Counted from the first letter of the stretch, positions 1 to 9,978 are shown. The stretch: DNA of 64,000 nt from Bacteroidales bacterium (GCA_015060205.1 SUYY01000001.1:39717-103716), one strand, 5' to 3'. The notes: generated by a model not told the origin, from the letters alone. Made by a program: numbers and translations.

Positions 1-1193
1 TGAGTTGCCAGATAATGGAAGGCGGAATATCAAGCAACATCAATTCTGCTGCACATGCATTTGTATATGCCGCCGACAATGGAGCACATATAGCACAATG
101 TTCATTCGGTTATCAGAATGCAGTCTATAAATCAGACTATGAATACTTCTCCTCATACGGCATAGAATATTTCGCAATACAGTATTTCCTCGATAAGGAA
201 AGGTTTGCAGAAATGGAGGAAAGACTCAACAAGAAACTCATAGAGTCCGGAAAACTTGCAAGGACCAGGATAATCGACGGTCCTCTGGTCATCTTTGCAG
301 CCGGCAATGACGGACTGCCCTACTCAAGTTATCCGGGAGCACTTATGGACTGCATATGCGTGACAGGAACAGGCCCTGACGGACTGCCGGCATATTACAC
401 AAACTTCGGTCCCGGCTGCAACATCTCGGCACCTGGAGGAGACTATTATCTTAACACCGAGACTGGTAAAAGTCAGATTCTCTCGACCTTCGTAAGCGAA
501 GCCACCGAGGCAGGTGGAAGTGACTATGCGTATATGGGAGGTACATCAATGGCATGTCCTCATGTCAGCGGTGTGGCTGCGCTCGGACTTGCCTATGCAA
601 AACGCCTTGGCAAGACATTCACAAGAGAGGAATTCATTGCCATGCTTCTTTCATCAGTCAACGATATCGACAGCAGGCTTAATTCCGGATACAAATATCT
701 CGGCCTTGACCCTTCAACGGGAGCGGAACTTCCTTCCAGACCTTACAGTTCATACCAGTACAACATGGGTACAGGATCCATCGACGCCTGGAAACTCATG
801 ATGAACATCGAGGGCACACCTACGCTCTGCGTCAAGGTGGGATCAGAGAGGAGGTACAGCCTTGACAGATATTTCGGAGAAGCATCTGAATACATGACAT
901 ATGAATCCGTCGAAATGGACAGAGAAACCATGCAGGCACTCGGCATCAAGAGAATGCCTAAGGTAGAGAACGGAATGCTGGTGATAAATCCGGGAAAGAC
1001 CGGTTCCGGTAAACTTACCATCAAAGCCATTGCCGGAGGAAACTCGGTAGCAGGAAGCATGCAGGGAGACTTCAGCGGCAACGGAGACATCGTCACAGTA
1101 CCTTCATACGACGGCATGGGAGGAATGTACATAACCCGCGAAATCTCCATAATATCAAGAGGTATCGCAAGCAATAACGGAGGATGGCTCTAA
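1..1193 (+). CDS. S8 (subtilisin-like) serine peptidase, C-terminal part (5' truncated by window)
   Basis: GTSMACPHVSGVAALGLAYAK catalytic Ser motif and IFAAGNDG motif; frame stays open to base 3 upstream of the first ATG. Confidence 0.88.
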   Translation, partial: SCQIMEGGISSNINSAAHAFVYAADNGAHIAQCSFGYQNAVYKSDYEYFSSYGIEYFAIQYFLDKERFAEMEERLNKKLIESGKLARTRIIDGPLVIFAAGNDGLPYSSYPGALMDCICVTGTGPDGLPAYYTNFGPGCNISAPGGDYYLNTETGKSQILSTFVSEATEAGGSDYAYMGGTSMACPHVSGVAALGLAYAKRLGKTFTREEFIAMLLSSVNDIDSRLNSGYKYLGLDPSTGAELPSRPYSSYQYNMGTGSIDAWKLMMNIEGTPTLCVKVGSERRYSLDRYFGEASEYMTYESVEMDRETMQALGIKRMPKVENGMLVINPGKTGSGKLTIKAIAGGNSVAGSMQGDFSGNGDIVTVPSYDGMGGMYITREISIISRGIASNNGGWL

Positions 1194-1204
1194 TCACAAA
1201 GGAC

Positions 1205-1684
1205 ATGAAAAGACTCTTATATATCATATTGACCGCATCTGCTGCTCTCATGGCGGCATCTTGCGAAAAGGCAGGCGAGAGCATCAGCACACCTGCGGCA
1301 CTGGATCCTTCGGTCATAGGCGAATGGCATCTGAGCAGAATGCTTGCTGAAGGCAACCTCATTGAAGACATGCCTGACGTATATCTTGCCATCAACCCGG
1401 ACGGCACATTCGAACTCTATCAGAAAAGCGGGACCCAGTCTCTGCGACATGACCGTTTCACAGGCACCTGCTACACTCAGGACGGTATTCTTTCCGGCGT
1501 ATACAGCAACGGAGATGCATGGGGAAGCAAATGGGAATACGTCATGACATTGGACGGACTTCTTCTCAAGTCATTCAACATGCTCGAAGAGAATCTGTAT
1601 GTAAAGACTGAGATACCTCGGGAAGTCAGGATCAATGCAAATGACGTAGTTGTCAAGTCTTACAGTACTGCTCCAATCCTTTAA
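1205..1684 (+). CDS. small lipoprotein, lipocalin-like hypothetical
   Basis: MKRLLYIILTASAALMAASC lipobox signal peptide; 'VIGEWHLSRM...' lipocalin-like start. Confidence 0.6.
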   Translation: MKRLLYIILTASAALMAASCEKAGESISTPAALDPSVIGEWHLSRMLAEGNLIEDMPDVYLAINPDGTFELYQKSGTQSLRHDRFTGTCYTQDGILSGVYSNGDAWGSKWEYVMTLDGLLLKSFNMLEENLYVKTEIPREVRINANDVVVKSYSTAPIL

Positions 1685-1696
1685 AGCACACAGACC

Positions 1697-3295
1697 ATGA
1701 AAATGAAAAAAATCATATACGGCGTCCTTTCTGCAGCGATGCTTGTACTTGCCGGATGCGAGGAAAAGGCAGATTCTTCCAAGAACGGGCAGGTGACCTT
1801 TACCGTAAGATACAGCGACCTGTCTTACAACTATGCCGTCATCAATGTAAAGCATGACGGTCCCGAAGACATCACATGGTACGGATTCCTCACAGAGGAT
1901 ATAACAAAGAATGACTTCGAACTGTTCTATACCGAGTATACCAGACTCATGACCGAAGGTGAAATCTCCGGGCTGAAAAAGGAGACTGAACGCAGCGTAC
2001 TGCTTGAAGACCTGAAGGAAGACACCGAATACAAATATGTGGTGTTCGGATTGACAGAAAATGGAGAACTTTATGATAACGTAGGCATAAGCAGCATCGA
2101 ATTCTCCACTCAGGTGAATGCTTACAGGATGACCCGTACAGAAGACTGGACCATCACTCATCTTGGACGAAATGAAGACAAGAGCAAGGAACTCATCGAA
2201 GTCAAGGCAAACAAAGGCGGACGCTTCGCATGGCAATATATAAAGAAGGAATCTGTAGAAGAGTTTGACAAAGAATATCCTGACGGTTATGAACTCTGGG
2301 AAGATGGAACTTATATGGCTACTGTGAATGCAATAGAACTGTTTGCACTCGAACAGATATCCACGATACAGTACTACATCTCCAACGGATACAAACTGGT
2401 AGACCTGACATATACCTACGAAGAGGATAAACCATTTGAACTCAGCAGACTCGGAAGCGGAGACTATTACATAATAGCATACGGATTCAAGGGTGACGGT
2501 TCACATACCCAGACATACTCTGTCCAGGAAATCACGATAGAAGAGGAGCCTTCGACTCCAGAATATGAAAAATGGATAGGAACTTACACTTTCTCAGGTG
2601 AAGCGCTTGTGACTCTGGACAACGGAGAGGAAGTCCTTCAGACAAGAAACTACAATATAAGGATCGAGCATTTCGACAACAACTACATGTACCGCGTGCA
2701 CGGATGGGAATGTGGAGAGGATGTGAAGTATGACTGGGAAGAGGACATCATGCAGTTAAACAAGGAAGATGGAGAGTTTCTGGCATTTCCGGCATACTAC
2801 AAGGATGGAGATCTTGAAGTGCGCGAAAGCCCGATGACCTATATAACATTTGACGGCTACCAGACACTTGTGCTCGGAATCTACGGATATGCCTACAACG
2901 AGGAAATGGATGAGGAGATCCCTGTAATTCTTGACGAAACTCCGATGGCCAGGGCAACCCCGGTTGCTGAAGGAGAGACCAGCACCACACTTAACGGACT
3001 GCCTGCGGAATATACAGATGCAAACAATAAAAAGACAGAATGGGAATACTGCAAGATGGGCTATATAGCATGGAGCGAGACCAATGGAGCATGGCAGACG
3101 ATCAACCCGCCTATGAGGTTCCCTATCACCATCACAAAGGTATCTGACGAGGTTCCTGCGGGAGGTTCGCTTGAAATGAATCAGAACGGCGGAATGAAAC
3201 TGTTCGGAACCAGGAAGATTTCGACTGACTTCCTGCAGAAGGATTTCAGCAGACTCGAAAAGATGAAGCCTGAAATATTCGAAAGACAACTATAA
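1697..3295 (+). CDS. lipoprotein, hypothetical surface protein
   Basis: MKMKKIIYGVLSAAMLVLAGCEEK lipobox; long ORF co-directional with neighbours. Confidence 0.7.
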   Translation: MKMKKIIYGVLSAAMLVLAGCEEKADSSKNGQVTFTVRYSDLSYNYAVINVKHDGPEDITWYGFLTEDITKNDFELFYTEYTRLMTEGEISGLKKETERSVLLEDLKEDTEYKYVVFGLTENGELYDNVGISSIEFSTQVNAYRMTRTEDWTITHLGRNEDKSKELIEVKANKGGRFAWQYIKKESVEEFDKEYPDGYELWEDGTYMATVNAIELFALEQISTIQYYISNGYKLVDLTYTYEEDKPFELSRLGSGDYYIIAYGFKGDGSHTQTYSVQEITIEEEPSTPEYEKWIGTYTFSGEALVTLDNGEEVLQTRNYNIRIEHFDNNYMYRVHGWECGEDVKYDWEEDIMQLNKEDGEFLAFPAYYKDGDLEVRESPMTYITFDGYQTLVLGIYGYAYNEEMDEEIPVILDETPMARATPVAEGETSTTLNGLPAEYTDANNKKTEWEYCKMGYIAWSETNGAWQTINPPMRFPITITKVSDEVPAGGSLEMNQNGGMKLFGTRKISTDFLQKDFSRLEKMKPEIFERQL

Positions 3296-3391
3296 CATAC
3301 ATCTTACAGCAAAAGGGGGGTGACTAAAAAGTCTTTTATGACTCATAGAAGTCTATCTCTTCATACCTGTTCGCAGTTGCATTTAGGAAGC

Positions 3392-3432
3392 GTTTTCTGC
3401 AATCTCCTCATAATCAAGTGGTTGCAGAAAAC
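3392..3432. terminator. inverted repeat / possible terminator
   Basis: GTTTTCTGCAA ... TTGCAGAAAAC, 11-bp perfect arms with 19-nt loop, followed by gattctttt. Confidence 0.45.
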
Positions 3433-3555
3433 GATTCTTTTGGGTGTTATTCCATGTTCTTAATTTTCATAGTTTTAAATGTATACTTATTTTGGTAATT
3501 TGTAAAATTTTTACGAAATTTGCAAAATTATTTCTAAAAATATTAATAATATATC

Positions 3556-3678
3556 ATGGCCTGTATGCAACTTTATATTTATGAGTCTCCGGAAATACAG
3601 ATTTTGGAGATAAATACGGAAGGTATTCTTTGTGGCAGTAACGAAATCGTTAATGAAAACGAGGGATATTGGGAGTAA
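3556..3678 (+). CDS. small ORF (40 aa) MACMQLYIYESPEIQILEINTEGILCGSNEIVNENEGYWE
   Basis: Complete ATG-TAA ORF; strongly similar to the small ORF at 5514-5630, both immediately upstream of paralogous fimbrillin-like genes. Confidence 0.7.
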   Translation: MACMQLYIYESPEIQILEINTEGILCGSNEIVNENEGYWE

Positions 3679-3695
3679 TCTATTATTTGGTCGAC

Positions 3696-5486
3696 ATGAA
3701 AAAGATAGTATTCGCACTTTTTGCTGCAGTATTCTTCTGCACCGCGTGTTTTGAGATCGAGCAGCCTTATGTATCTGATGAACATACCGGACCTATACTC
3801 TCTGCTACAATAGAGCAGGAAGACTTGACAAAAACCATGTTGGATAATGGGAAAGTACTATGGTCTGCAAATGACAAGATTGCTGTTTTCCTGAAGTCAG
3901 CCACACCGAGCCAGTATGGAGTTCAGTCCTCATTCGTCGGCAAGCCTTATGCAGACTTTTCGAGCATGTCAAGTATTGTTTCTGGAAATGAGTGGGAACA
4001 TGTTGTGGCTTTCTATCCGTTAAGCAGTTCTGTGACCGCTGAGCGAAATAATACTTACTACAAACTGAACATTACTTTACCTGCTGAACAACAGTATGTT
4101 GAAGGTAGTTTCGGAAACGGAGCATTTCCAATGGTGGCGTTAAGCGATGACTATAACCTGGAATTCAAGAATATATGTGGCGGTATAAAACTTCAGTTGA
4201 AGGGTACCATGAAAGTAGCCTCTATAACTGTTACCGGTAACCGTAATGAGAAACTTTCAGGTAAGGCTGTATTGATCGCTTTTATAAATGGTACGAATCC
4301 TTCTCTTACCATGGACGGTACCACTGCGTCTAACTCTGTAAGTCTGAATTGTGGTGCGGGTGTACAACTCAATGAAACCTCTGCGACAGAGTTCATCGTT
4401 GCCATACCTCCTATTACATTCTCGAATGGTTTTAGAGTGACCATAAAGGATACTGATGGAGCTGCTTATATCCTCAAAGCAACCAAGTCAAACACTATCA
4501 AGAGGTCTAGCATTCTCGTCATGCCGGAGAAGACGCTTGAGATATCAAGTATTGAAGACAACCTCAGCGGCTGGACAAATGTTTCGGGAAACTACGGTAC
4601 TCTTCCTAATCATATCAAGATATTCAAATCGCCATCGACTCTTCAGGGAAGGAGTGCAAATGCATATATAGCAGTATCTGATCTCAGAAAAGGCGGAAGA
4701 TGGGATGTATGGAGCGTAGAAGTTGACAGATCTGAAAACAACGGTGCTAACGGATGGCTTACATACAAGACAAACTTCAGTTTCTGCACACCAAGAACAA
4801 TATACGACAGCGACTACTGGCAGAACCCTCCTGTAATCGTGAACGGCGGTTTCTTCTACTATGGCGATGACGGATATCGTTATTCGCAAAGTCTGGCCAT
4901 CCGAAACGGAGATACTCAGAACCCACTGTCATACAACATCAATTACGAGAACAACGGTTCCACCCTTTGTTATCCGACACGCGGTGCATTCCTGGAGAAA
5001 GCAGACGGCACCTTTGACGCTTGCTGGACATACGTGAACTTCACATGGTATGAGCACTTCGTATATCCGGATCCAGCACCTGCAAACAACACCAAACAGC
5101 CAACTCTTAATTATCCTGCAGGCGGCAACTATTTCGCTGCAAAGACCGGTATCGGCGGAGGTCCGGTGCTGATCCGTAACGGCGAGGTCAAGAACACTTG
5201 GTCAGCCGAAATGCTATCAGGAATCAATCCTACAGGAACTGAGCCAAGAACTGCAGTTGGTGTAACCGCAAACAGAGAGGTTGTACTCTTCGTATGTCAG
5301 GGTCGCGGTACTTACGATGGTTACACAACTGGAGAGGTGGCAAACATCCTCCGTAACATAGGTTGCGTCGAGGCGATCAACCTTGACGGTGGAGGATCGA
5401 CATGCATGCTCGTGAACGGCTATCCGGTATTCACCCCATCAGACGGTTCGCAGAGAGCCGTTGCAAGTACTGTGATGGTTTATTAA
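3696..5486 (+). CDS. lipoprotein with fimbrillin-like N-terminus and phosphodiester glycosidase (NAGPA/DUF2233-type) C-terminal domain
   Basis: MKKIVFALFAAVFFCTAC lipobox; 'LTKTMLDNGKVLWSANDKIAVF' fimbrillin-like; 'NLDGGGSTCMLVNG' typical of phosphodiester glycosidases. Confidence 0.8.
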   Translation: MKKIVFALFAAVFFCTACFEIEQPYVSDEHTGPILSATIEQEDLTKTMLDNGKVLWSANDKIAVFLKSATPSQYGVQSSFVGKPYADFSSMSSIVSGNEWEHVVAFYPLSSSVTAERNNTYYKLNITLPAEQQYVEGSFGNGAFPMVALSDDYNLEFKNICGGIKLQLKGTMKVASITVTGNRNEKLSGKAVLIAFINGTNPSLTMDGTTASNSVSLNCGAGVQLNETSATEFIVAIPPITFSNGFRVTIKDTDGAAYILKATKSNTIKRSSILVMPEKTLEISSIEDNLSGWTNVSGNYGTLPNHIKIFKSPSTLQGRSANAYIAVSDLRKGGRWDVWSVEVDRSENNGANGWLTYKTNFSFCTPRTIYDSDYWQNPPVIVNGGFFYYGDDGYRYSQSLAIRNGDTQNPLSYNINYENNGSTLCYPTRGAFLEKADGTFDACWTYVNFTWYEHFVYPDPAPANNTKQPTLNYPAGGNYFAAKTGIGGGPVLIRNGEVKNTWSAEMLSGINPTGTEPRTAVGVTANREVVLFVCQGRGTYDGYTTGEVANILRNIGCVEAINLDGGGSTCMLVNGYPVFTPSDGSQRAVASTVMVY

Positions 5487-5513
5487 ACATATATATCTAA
5501 ATCTATTTCTATA

Positions 5514-5630
5514 ATGGGAACTATTCATTGTTATGAGACTCCGGAGACGACAATTCTGGAGATAGAGCCAGAAGGAATTTTTTGTGGCAGTAATGAAATC
5601 GTTGATGAAAACGAGGGATATTGGGAGTAA
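5514..5630 (+). CDS. small ORF (38 aa) MGTIHCYETPETTILEIEPEGIFCGSNEIVDENEGYWE
   Basis: Complete ORF paralogous to 3556-3678. Confidence 0.7.
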   Translation: MGTIHCYETPETTILEIEPEGIFCGSNEIVDENEGYWE

Positions 5631-5648
5631 TGTATTAATTTGAAAGTT

Positions 5649-7238
5649 ATGAAGAAGATTATATTCTCATCTTTACTTGCAGCATTGACATTTGCAGCAT
5701 GTCAGGAGATAGAACAGGCGGCTCCTGAAACATCGAAAACACCTGCTCCTGAGTATCTCATTCTTAAAGGTACTGTCGAGCAGAGCGATTTGACCAAGAC
5801 TACACTGAGTGAGGATAACGAAGTACTCTGGTATGCCGGGGACTGTATCGCTACCTTCCTGAAGTCAGCGACCTTGAATATGTATCAGACAACAGACAGG
5901 GATGCCGGCAAAAGTTACTCGGAGTTTGAGTATATCCTCTCAGGCGACAAGGTCCTCGGAGAGGATTGGGACCACATCGTGGCCTACTATCCATACAGCA
6001 AGGATGTAGAATGTGCCAAGGCTGACGGCTCATACGCCCTTGATGTCGAACTTCCCGCAACTCAATACCACCGCTCTAACAGTTTCGGATTAGGCGCATT
6101 CCCGATGGTAGCAGTCGGTGAGGATACTGACCTCAGATTCAGAAATGTATGCGGTGCCATCAAACTTGAGTTCAAGGGTGATGTGTCTATCAAGGATGTT
6201 ACGATAATAGGTAACAAGAACGAAAAACTCTCAGGTCCGGCTGTTGTGACTGCACTTCCTGACTATGGCATCCCTACCATCAAGATGGCGGAGAATGCAT
6301 CAACATCCGTTACCATGACATGCGACGAAGGCTGGGGAGAATTGCAGAGTGGCGATCTCGTTCTCAGCAATCAGAACATCTTCATCATCACTGTCCCTCC
6401 TGTAGAGTTCAAGGAAGGCTTCACTGTTACAGTGACCGATTCACAGGGCAAGACCTACACCATCACTACGAAAAGATCAAATACAGTATTAAGATCGAGT
6501 ATACTTGTAATGCCTGCTATCGAATTGCCAGAGAAATGTGATTATGTTGATGAGTGGGGAAACAACCTTGGCCAGGGAATCGAAATTGACGGAACCATCT
6601 GGGCTCCGGTCAACTGCGGCTATCACCCTACAGACTTCAAATACGGCAAACTCTATCAGTGGGGTAGAAAATATGGTCAGGGATATTCTTCCGATGGTGT
6701 GACTCCTTCTTTCCAGAATGGACCGGTATCATTGGCTCAAGGCCAGTCAACTGAGAATGAAAACTGCTTCTTTATAGTATCTTCGCCAACAACAGCCACT
6801 AAATACAGCTGGTTGAATGTAGATAACAGAACAGTATGGAACAGCGGTACAGATGCTGCACCTGTAAAGACACAATATGATCCTTGTCCTAAAGGATGGC
6901 GAGTTCCGACTAATGCAGAACTTACTTCATTGAACAGCAATAAGTCATCATGGTCAGAAGACAATACAGGTCTGTCCGGAATCTGGTTTAGTGGCAAAAC
7001 TGCTTATTCTGAAGAAGCCAACAGGATTTTCCTGCCTGCCGGAGGACGTCGAACCAGTCTTAAAGGAGATGCTGAAGAAAGGGAAGACAGAGGATATTAC
7101 TGGTCTTCTCAGGCATATGACAGCAAATATGTTATCGACGGCATGATGCTCCTTCTCGTAAATAGGGAAACCAACATTGCAGCAATCTCTCATGCCGGTC
7201 GTAGTGCTGCACACTCTGTCCGTTGTGTTCAGGAGTAG
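5649..7238 (+). CDS. lipoprotein with fimbrillin-like N-terminus and FISUMP-type (Fibrobacter major paralogous) C-terminal domain
   Basis: MKKIIFSSLLAALTFAAC lipobox; 'LTKTTLSEDNEVLWYAGDCIATF'; 'YDPCPKGWRVPTNAELTSL' and 'AHSVRCVQE' FISUMP signature. Confidence 0.82.
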   Translation: MKKIIFSSLLAALTFAACQEIEQAAPETSKTPAPEYLILKGTVEQSDLTKTTLSEDNEVLWYAGDCIATFLKSATLNMYQTTDRDAGKSYSEFEYILSGDKVLGEDWDHIVAYYPYSKDVECAKADGSYALDVELPATQYHRSNSFGLGAFPMVAVGEDTDLRFRNVCGAIKLEFKGDVSIKDVTIIGNKNEKLSGPAVVTALPDYGIPTIKMAENASTSVTMTCDEGWGELQSGDLVLSNQNIFIITVPPVEFKEGFTVTVTDSQGKTYTITTKRSNTVLRSSILVMPAIELPEKCDYVDEWGNNLGQGIEIDGTIWAPVNCGYHPTDFKYGKLYQWGRKYGQGYSSDGVTPSFQNGPVSLAQGQSTENENCFFIVSSPTTATKYSWLNVDNRTVWNSGTDAAPVKTQYDPCPKGWRVPTNAELTSLNSNKSSWSEDNTGLSGIWFSGKTAYSEEANRIFLPAGGRRTSLKGDAEEREDRGYYWSSQAYDSKYVIDGMMLLLVNRETNIAAISHAGRSAAHSVRCVQE

Positions 7239-7302
7239 ATTATTATTCGACCTATGACAGTGAAATTGTTTTCTATCCGTCACAGGAAGTGCAACTGATT
7301 TT

Positions 7303-7345
7303 AAAGGCTTTCAGGAAATTTGACCTGAGAGCCTTTAATTTTTAT
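7303..7345 (+). terminator. intrinsic terminator after fimbrillin-like/FISUMP gene
   Basis: AAAGGCTTTCAGG/CCTGAGAGCCTTT stem followed by aatttttatt. Confidence 0.75.
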
Positions 7346-7524
7346 TATATTCTCCTTGAAAATGGGACCACATTGGACGGTTTAGTTACCTTGCCAGGGT
7401 AAACACCACTACAGAGTGGATGAAGACGGCCTCCGCGACGAAGTCGTGGGAGGGATGGAGTCGGAACTTGTTCCGACGAACCAAGCCAAACTTATCCCAC
7501 CGTCACTGTCGTCATATATAAATG

Positions 7525-7557
7525 AAAAAGGAGATGACCAAGTAGTCACCCCCTTTT
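7525..7557 (-). terminator. intrinsic terminator of the ROK/MFS operon
   Basis: Minus strand AAAAGGGGGTGAC-tacttg-GTCATCTCCTTTTT (G.U pairs allowed), just downstream of the ROK stop. Confidence 0.65.
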
Positions 7558-7577
7558 ATTATGGTATCCGGTAACGG

Positions 7578-8534
7578 TTAGAGTTCCCAGGCAAGGGCAG
7601 ATGCGCCGAGGATGGCAGCATCAGACTCCTTGAGTTGTGAGAACACGATCTTCACCTTATCCTTCCACAATGAGAGGACATTCTCGTTCATGGCCTCTTC
7701 CATAGGTGCAAGGAGGAATTCCTTAGCCCTTGCAAGACCACCGAAGAGTACGATTGCCTCAGGGGCGCTGAATGCGATGAAGTCAGCGAATGAACGACCG
7801 AGGATTCTACCTGTGAAGTCAAATATCTTGAGAGCAAGTTTATCTCCATCCTTGGCAGCGTCATAGACGTCCTTGGAAGCGATTGAATCAAGGTTTCTGA
7901 GTACAGAAGGTTCATCTGAAAGTTCAAGCCATTCACGTGCCGTACGCGCTACACCCATTGCCGAGCAGTATGCCTCGAGACATCCTGTCTTTCCGCAGTT
8001 GCAGTAGCGTCCGTTGTTGCGCACAGCAGCAGTATGACCAAGTTCACCTGCGAAGCCGTCGTGACCGTAAACCACTTCACCGTTGATTACAATACCGGAA
8101 CCTACTCCTGTACCGAGAGTGATCATGATGAAGTTCTTCATGCCTCTTGCAGCACCATAGGTCATTTCACCTACTGCAGCAGCATTAGCATCGTTTGTAA
8201 GTGCGACAGGAAGACCTTCCATAGCCTCTGAAAGAAGTTTTGCAAACTCCACCTTGCAACGGCCCCAACGAAGATTCGGAGCGTTCTCGATTGTACCCGT
8301 ATAGTAGTTACCGTTAGGAGCACCTACTCCGATTCCTCTTACAAGTCCTTCTACGCCAGCCTCCTTGATGACCTTGCGTACAGCCTCAGCGAGTTCTGCG
8401 ATGAACAGAGCGATATCCTCATATGTATCCGTACGGATAACTGTCTGCGCCAGAACTGTTCCTCTGGCATCAACTACACCGATTTTCGAGGTCTGACCTC
8501 CTACGTCTATACCGACTACGTATGTTGAATCCAT
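7578..8534 (-). CDS. ROK family sugar kinase (glucokinase-like)
   Basis: VVGIDVGGQTSKIGVVD, GTGVGSGIVINGE, ROK Cys motif (CNCGKTGCLEAYCS). Confidence 0.92.
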   Translation of the reverse strand: MDSTYVVGIDVGGQTSKIGVVDARGTVLAQTVIRTDTYEDIALFIAELAEAVRKVIKEAGVEGLVRGIGVGAPNGNYYTGTIENAPNLRWGRCKVEFAKLLSEAMEGLPVALTNDANAAAVGEMTYGAARGMKNFIMITLGTGVGSGIVINGEVVYGHDGFAGELGHTAAVRNNGRYCNCGKTGCLEAYCSAMGVARTAREWLELSDEPSVLRNLDSIASKDVYDAAKDGDKLALKIFDFTGRILGRSFADFIAFSAPEAIVLFGGLARAKEFLLAPMEEAMNENVLSLWKDKVKIVFSQLKESDAAILGASALAWEL

Positions 8535-8546
8535 GATATATAAAGA

Positions 8547-9797
8547 TTATTTGTTAGTTTTTGAACCGATAAGTGCAAACCAGAGGATGTATGCAAGGGC
8601 AGCGATGAGCACCCAGTAACTGTTGATATAACCGGCAGCGTCAGCGACAGCACCCTGTACAAGCGGAACGATACCGCCACCCATCACCATCACCATGAAC
8701 AGGCCTGAAGCGATTGAAGTATATTTTCCGAGACCCTCTACTGCAAGATTGAAGATAGCGCCCCACATTACAGAAGTACAGAGACCGCAGACCACGAAGA
8801 AGAGGATCGCTACAGGAACTTCTGTTCCAAGAAGAGCGACCTTCCATGCTGAAGGGAGGAACATTCCAAGAAGAAGGAATATAATACCCGCTGAACTTAC
8901 GCTCACCATCATCGTACGGCTTGAAACCTTACCTCCGATAGCACCTGCTACCAGACGTCCGCAGAGCATGAGGAACCAGTAGGCACCTACGAGTGTACCT
9001 GCAACTCCGGCAGCGATTCCAAGACCGTCAGCAGATGTCATGTAAAGGTTTGCCACGTTAGGAATACCTACCTCGATACCCACATAAAGGAAGATTGCGA
9101 TTACACCGAACACGAGATTCTTGTGCGAAATAGCACCCTTGATGCTTTCCATCGTGCTTTCCTTCTTTACATTTCCTTCTGCTGCTGCAGCCTCAAGTTC
9201 AGGCTCCGGAATATGAGAGAAGAAAATGATGATGAAAGCAAGTGCAAAGATAGCCATTGCTATGAAGAGAGCAGGGTTTACGTCAGCAACCTGAGTCTTC
9301 TCTGTAACCTCACCGATAAGATAACCTGCAAGAACAGGAACGATTGTAGCGGCGAGAGAGTTGAGGGAGCCGCCAAGTTGGATAAGTTGGTTACCCTTGT
9401 TTCCACCACCACCGAGGGTGTTAAGCATAGGGTTCACGACTGTATTGAGCATACACATTGAGAATCCTGAAACGAATGCTCCGAGAAGGTAGATTGCAAA
9501 ACTGCTGAATACACCTGAAAGGTAAGAGATTCCGACACCTATGAATCCTACAGTCACCGCTGCAAGAGAAGTGAATTTGTAACCCTTGCCCTTGAGAAGG
9601 AATCCTGCAGGAAGTCCCATGAAGGCATATGCGATGAAGTTCGCTGCATTACCGAGTTGGGACATGAGGTTTGTGGCTCCGAACTGAGCCTTTGCGATAA
9701 TACCCATTGGGTTCTGAAGTCCTGTCACGAACGAAATCATTGCAAAAAGGAAGAACATGATTCCGATTGCCAGAACATTGCCTTTGTTTTTGTTCAT
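8547..9797 (-). CDS. MFS sugar transporter (FucP/GluP-like)
   Basis: 12-TM hydrophobic protein; FVTGLQNPMGIIAKAQF start; adjacent to ROK kinase. Confidence 0.88.
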   Translation of the reverse strand: MNKNKGNVLAIGIMFFLFAMISFVTGLQNPMGIIAKAQFGATNLMSQLGNAANFIAYAFMGLPAGFLLKGKGYKFTSLAAVTVGFIGVGISYLSGVFSSFAIYLLGAFVSGFSMCMLNTVVNPMLNTLGGGGNKGNQLIQLGGSLNSLAATIVPVLAGYLIGEVTEKTQVADVNPALFIAMAIFALAFIIIFFSHIPEPELEAAAAEGNVKKESTMESIKGAISHKNLVFGVIAIFLYVGIEVGIPNVANLYMTSADGLGIAAGVAGTLVGAYWFLMLCGRLVAGAIGGKVSSRTMMVSVSSAGIIFLLLGMFLPSAWKVALLGTEVPVAILFFVVCGLCTSVMWGAIFNLAVEGLGKYTSIASGLFMVMVMGGGIVPLVQGAVADAAGYINSYWVLIAALAYILWFALIGSKTNK

Positions 9798-9896
9798 TGC
9801 TTTTGTGTTTTATGTGTTAATAATTTCTGAAGTCAGTTCAAAAACGGGTCTAATATACGAATAATTTTCCATTCAGAGACCATATGACAAAAAAAT

Positions 9897-9926
9897 AGCA
9901 TGGTCCCCTCCCCAAGGGACCATGCT
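9897..9926 (-). terminator. hairpin + U-tract inside the leader of the MFS-ROK operon (candidate attenuator)
   Basis: Minus strand AGCATGGTCCC-ttggggag-GGGACCATGCT followed by ATTTTTTTG. Confidence 0.6.
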
Positions 9927-9978
9927 GTATATAAAACGAACTTAACAAATAGACACGAAAAAATTCTGATGTCTGGTA

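Noticed and set aside
3305-7557. Composite transposon formed by GGGGGTGACTA inverted copies flanking the fimbrillin pair (3309-3330 and 7541-7557)
   Set aside because: The right copy is explained as the stem of the ROK operon terminator; there is no transposase and no target duplication that I could see.
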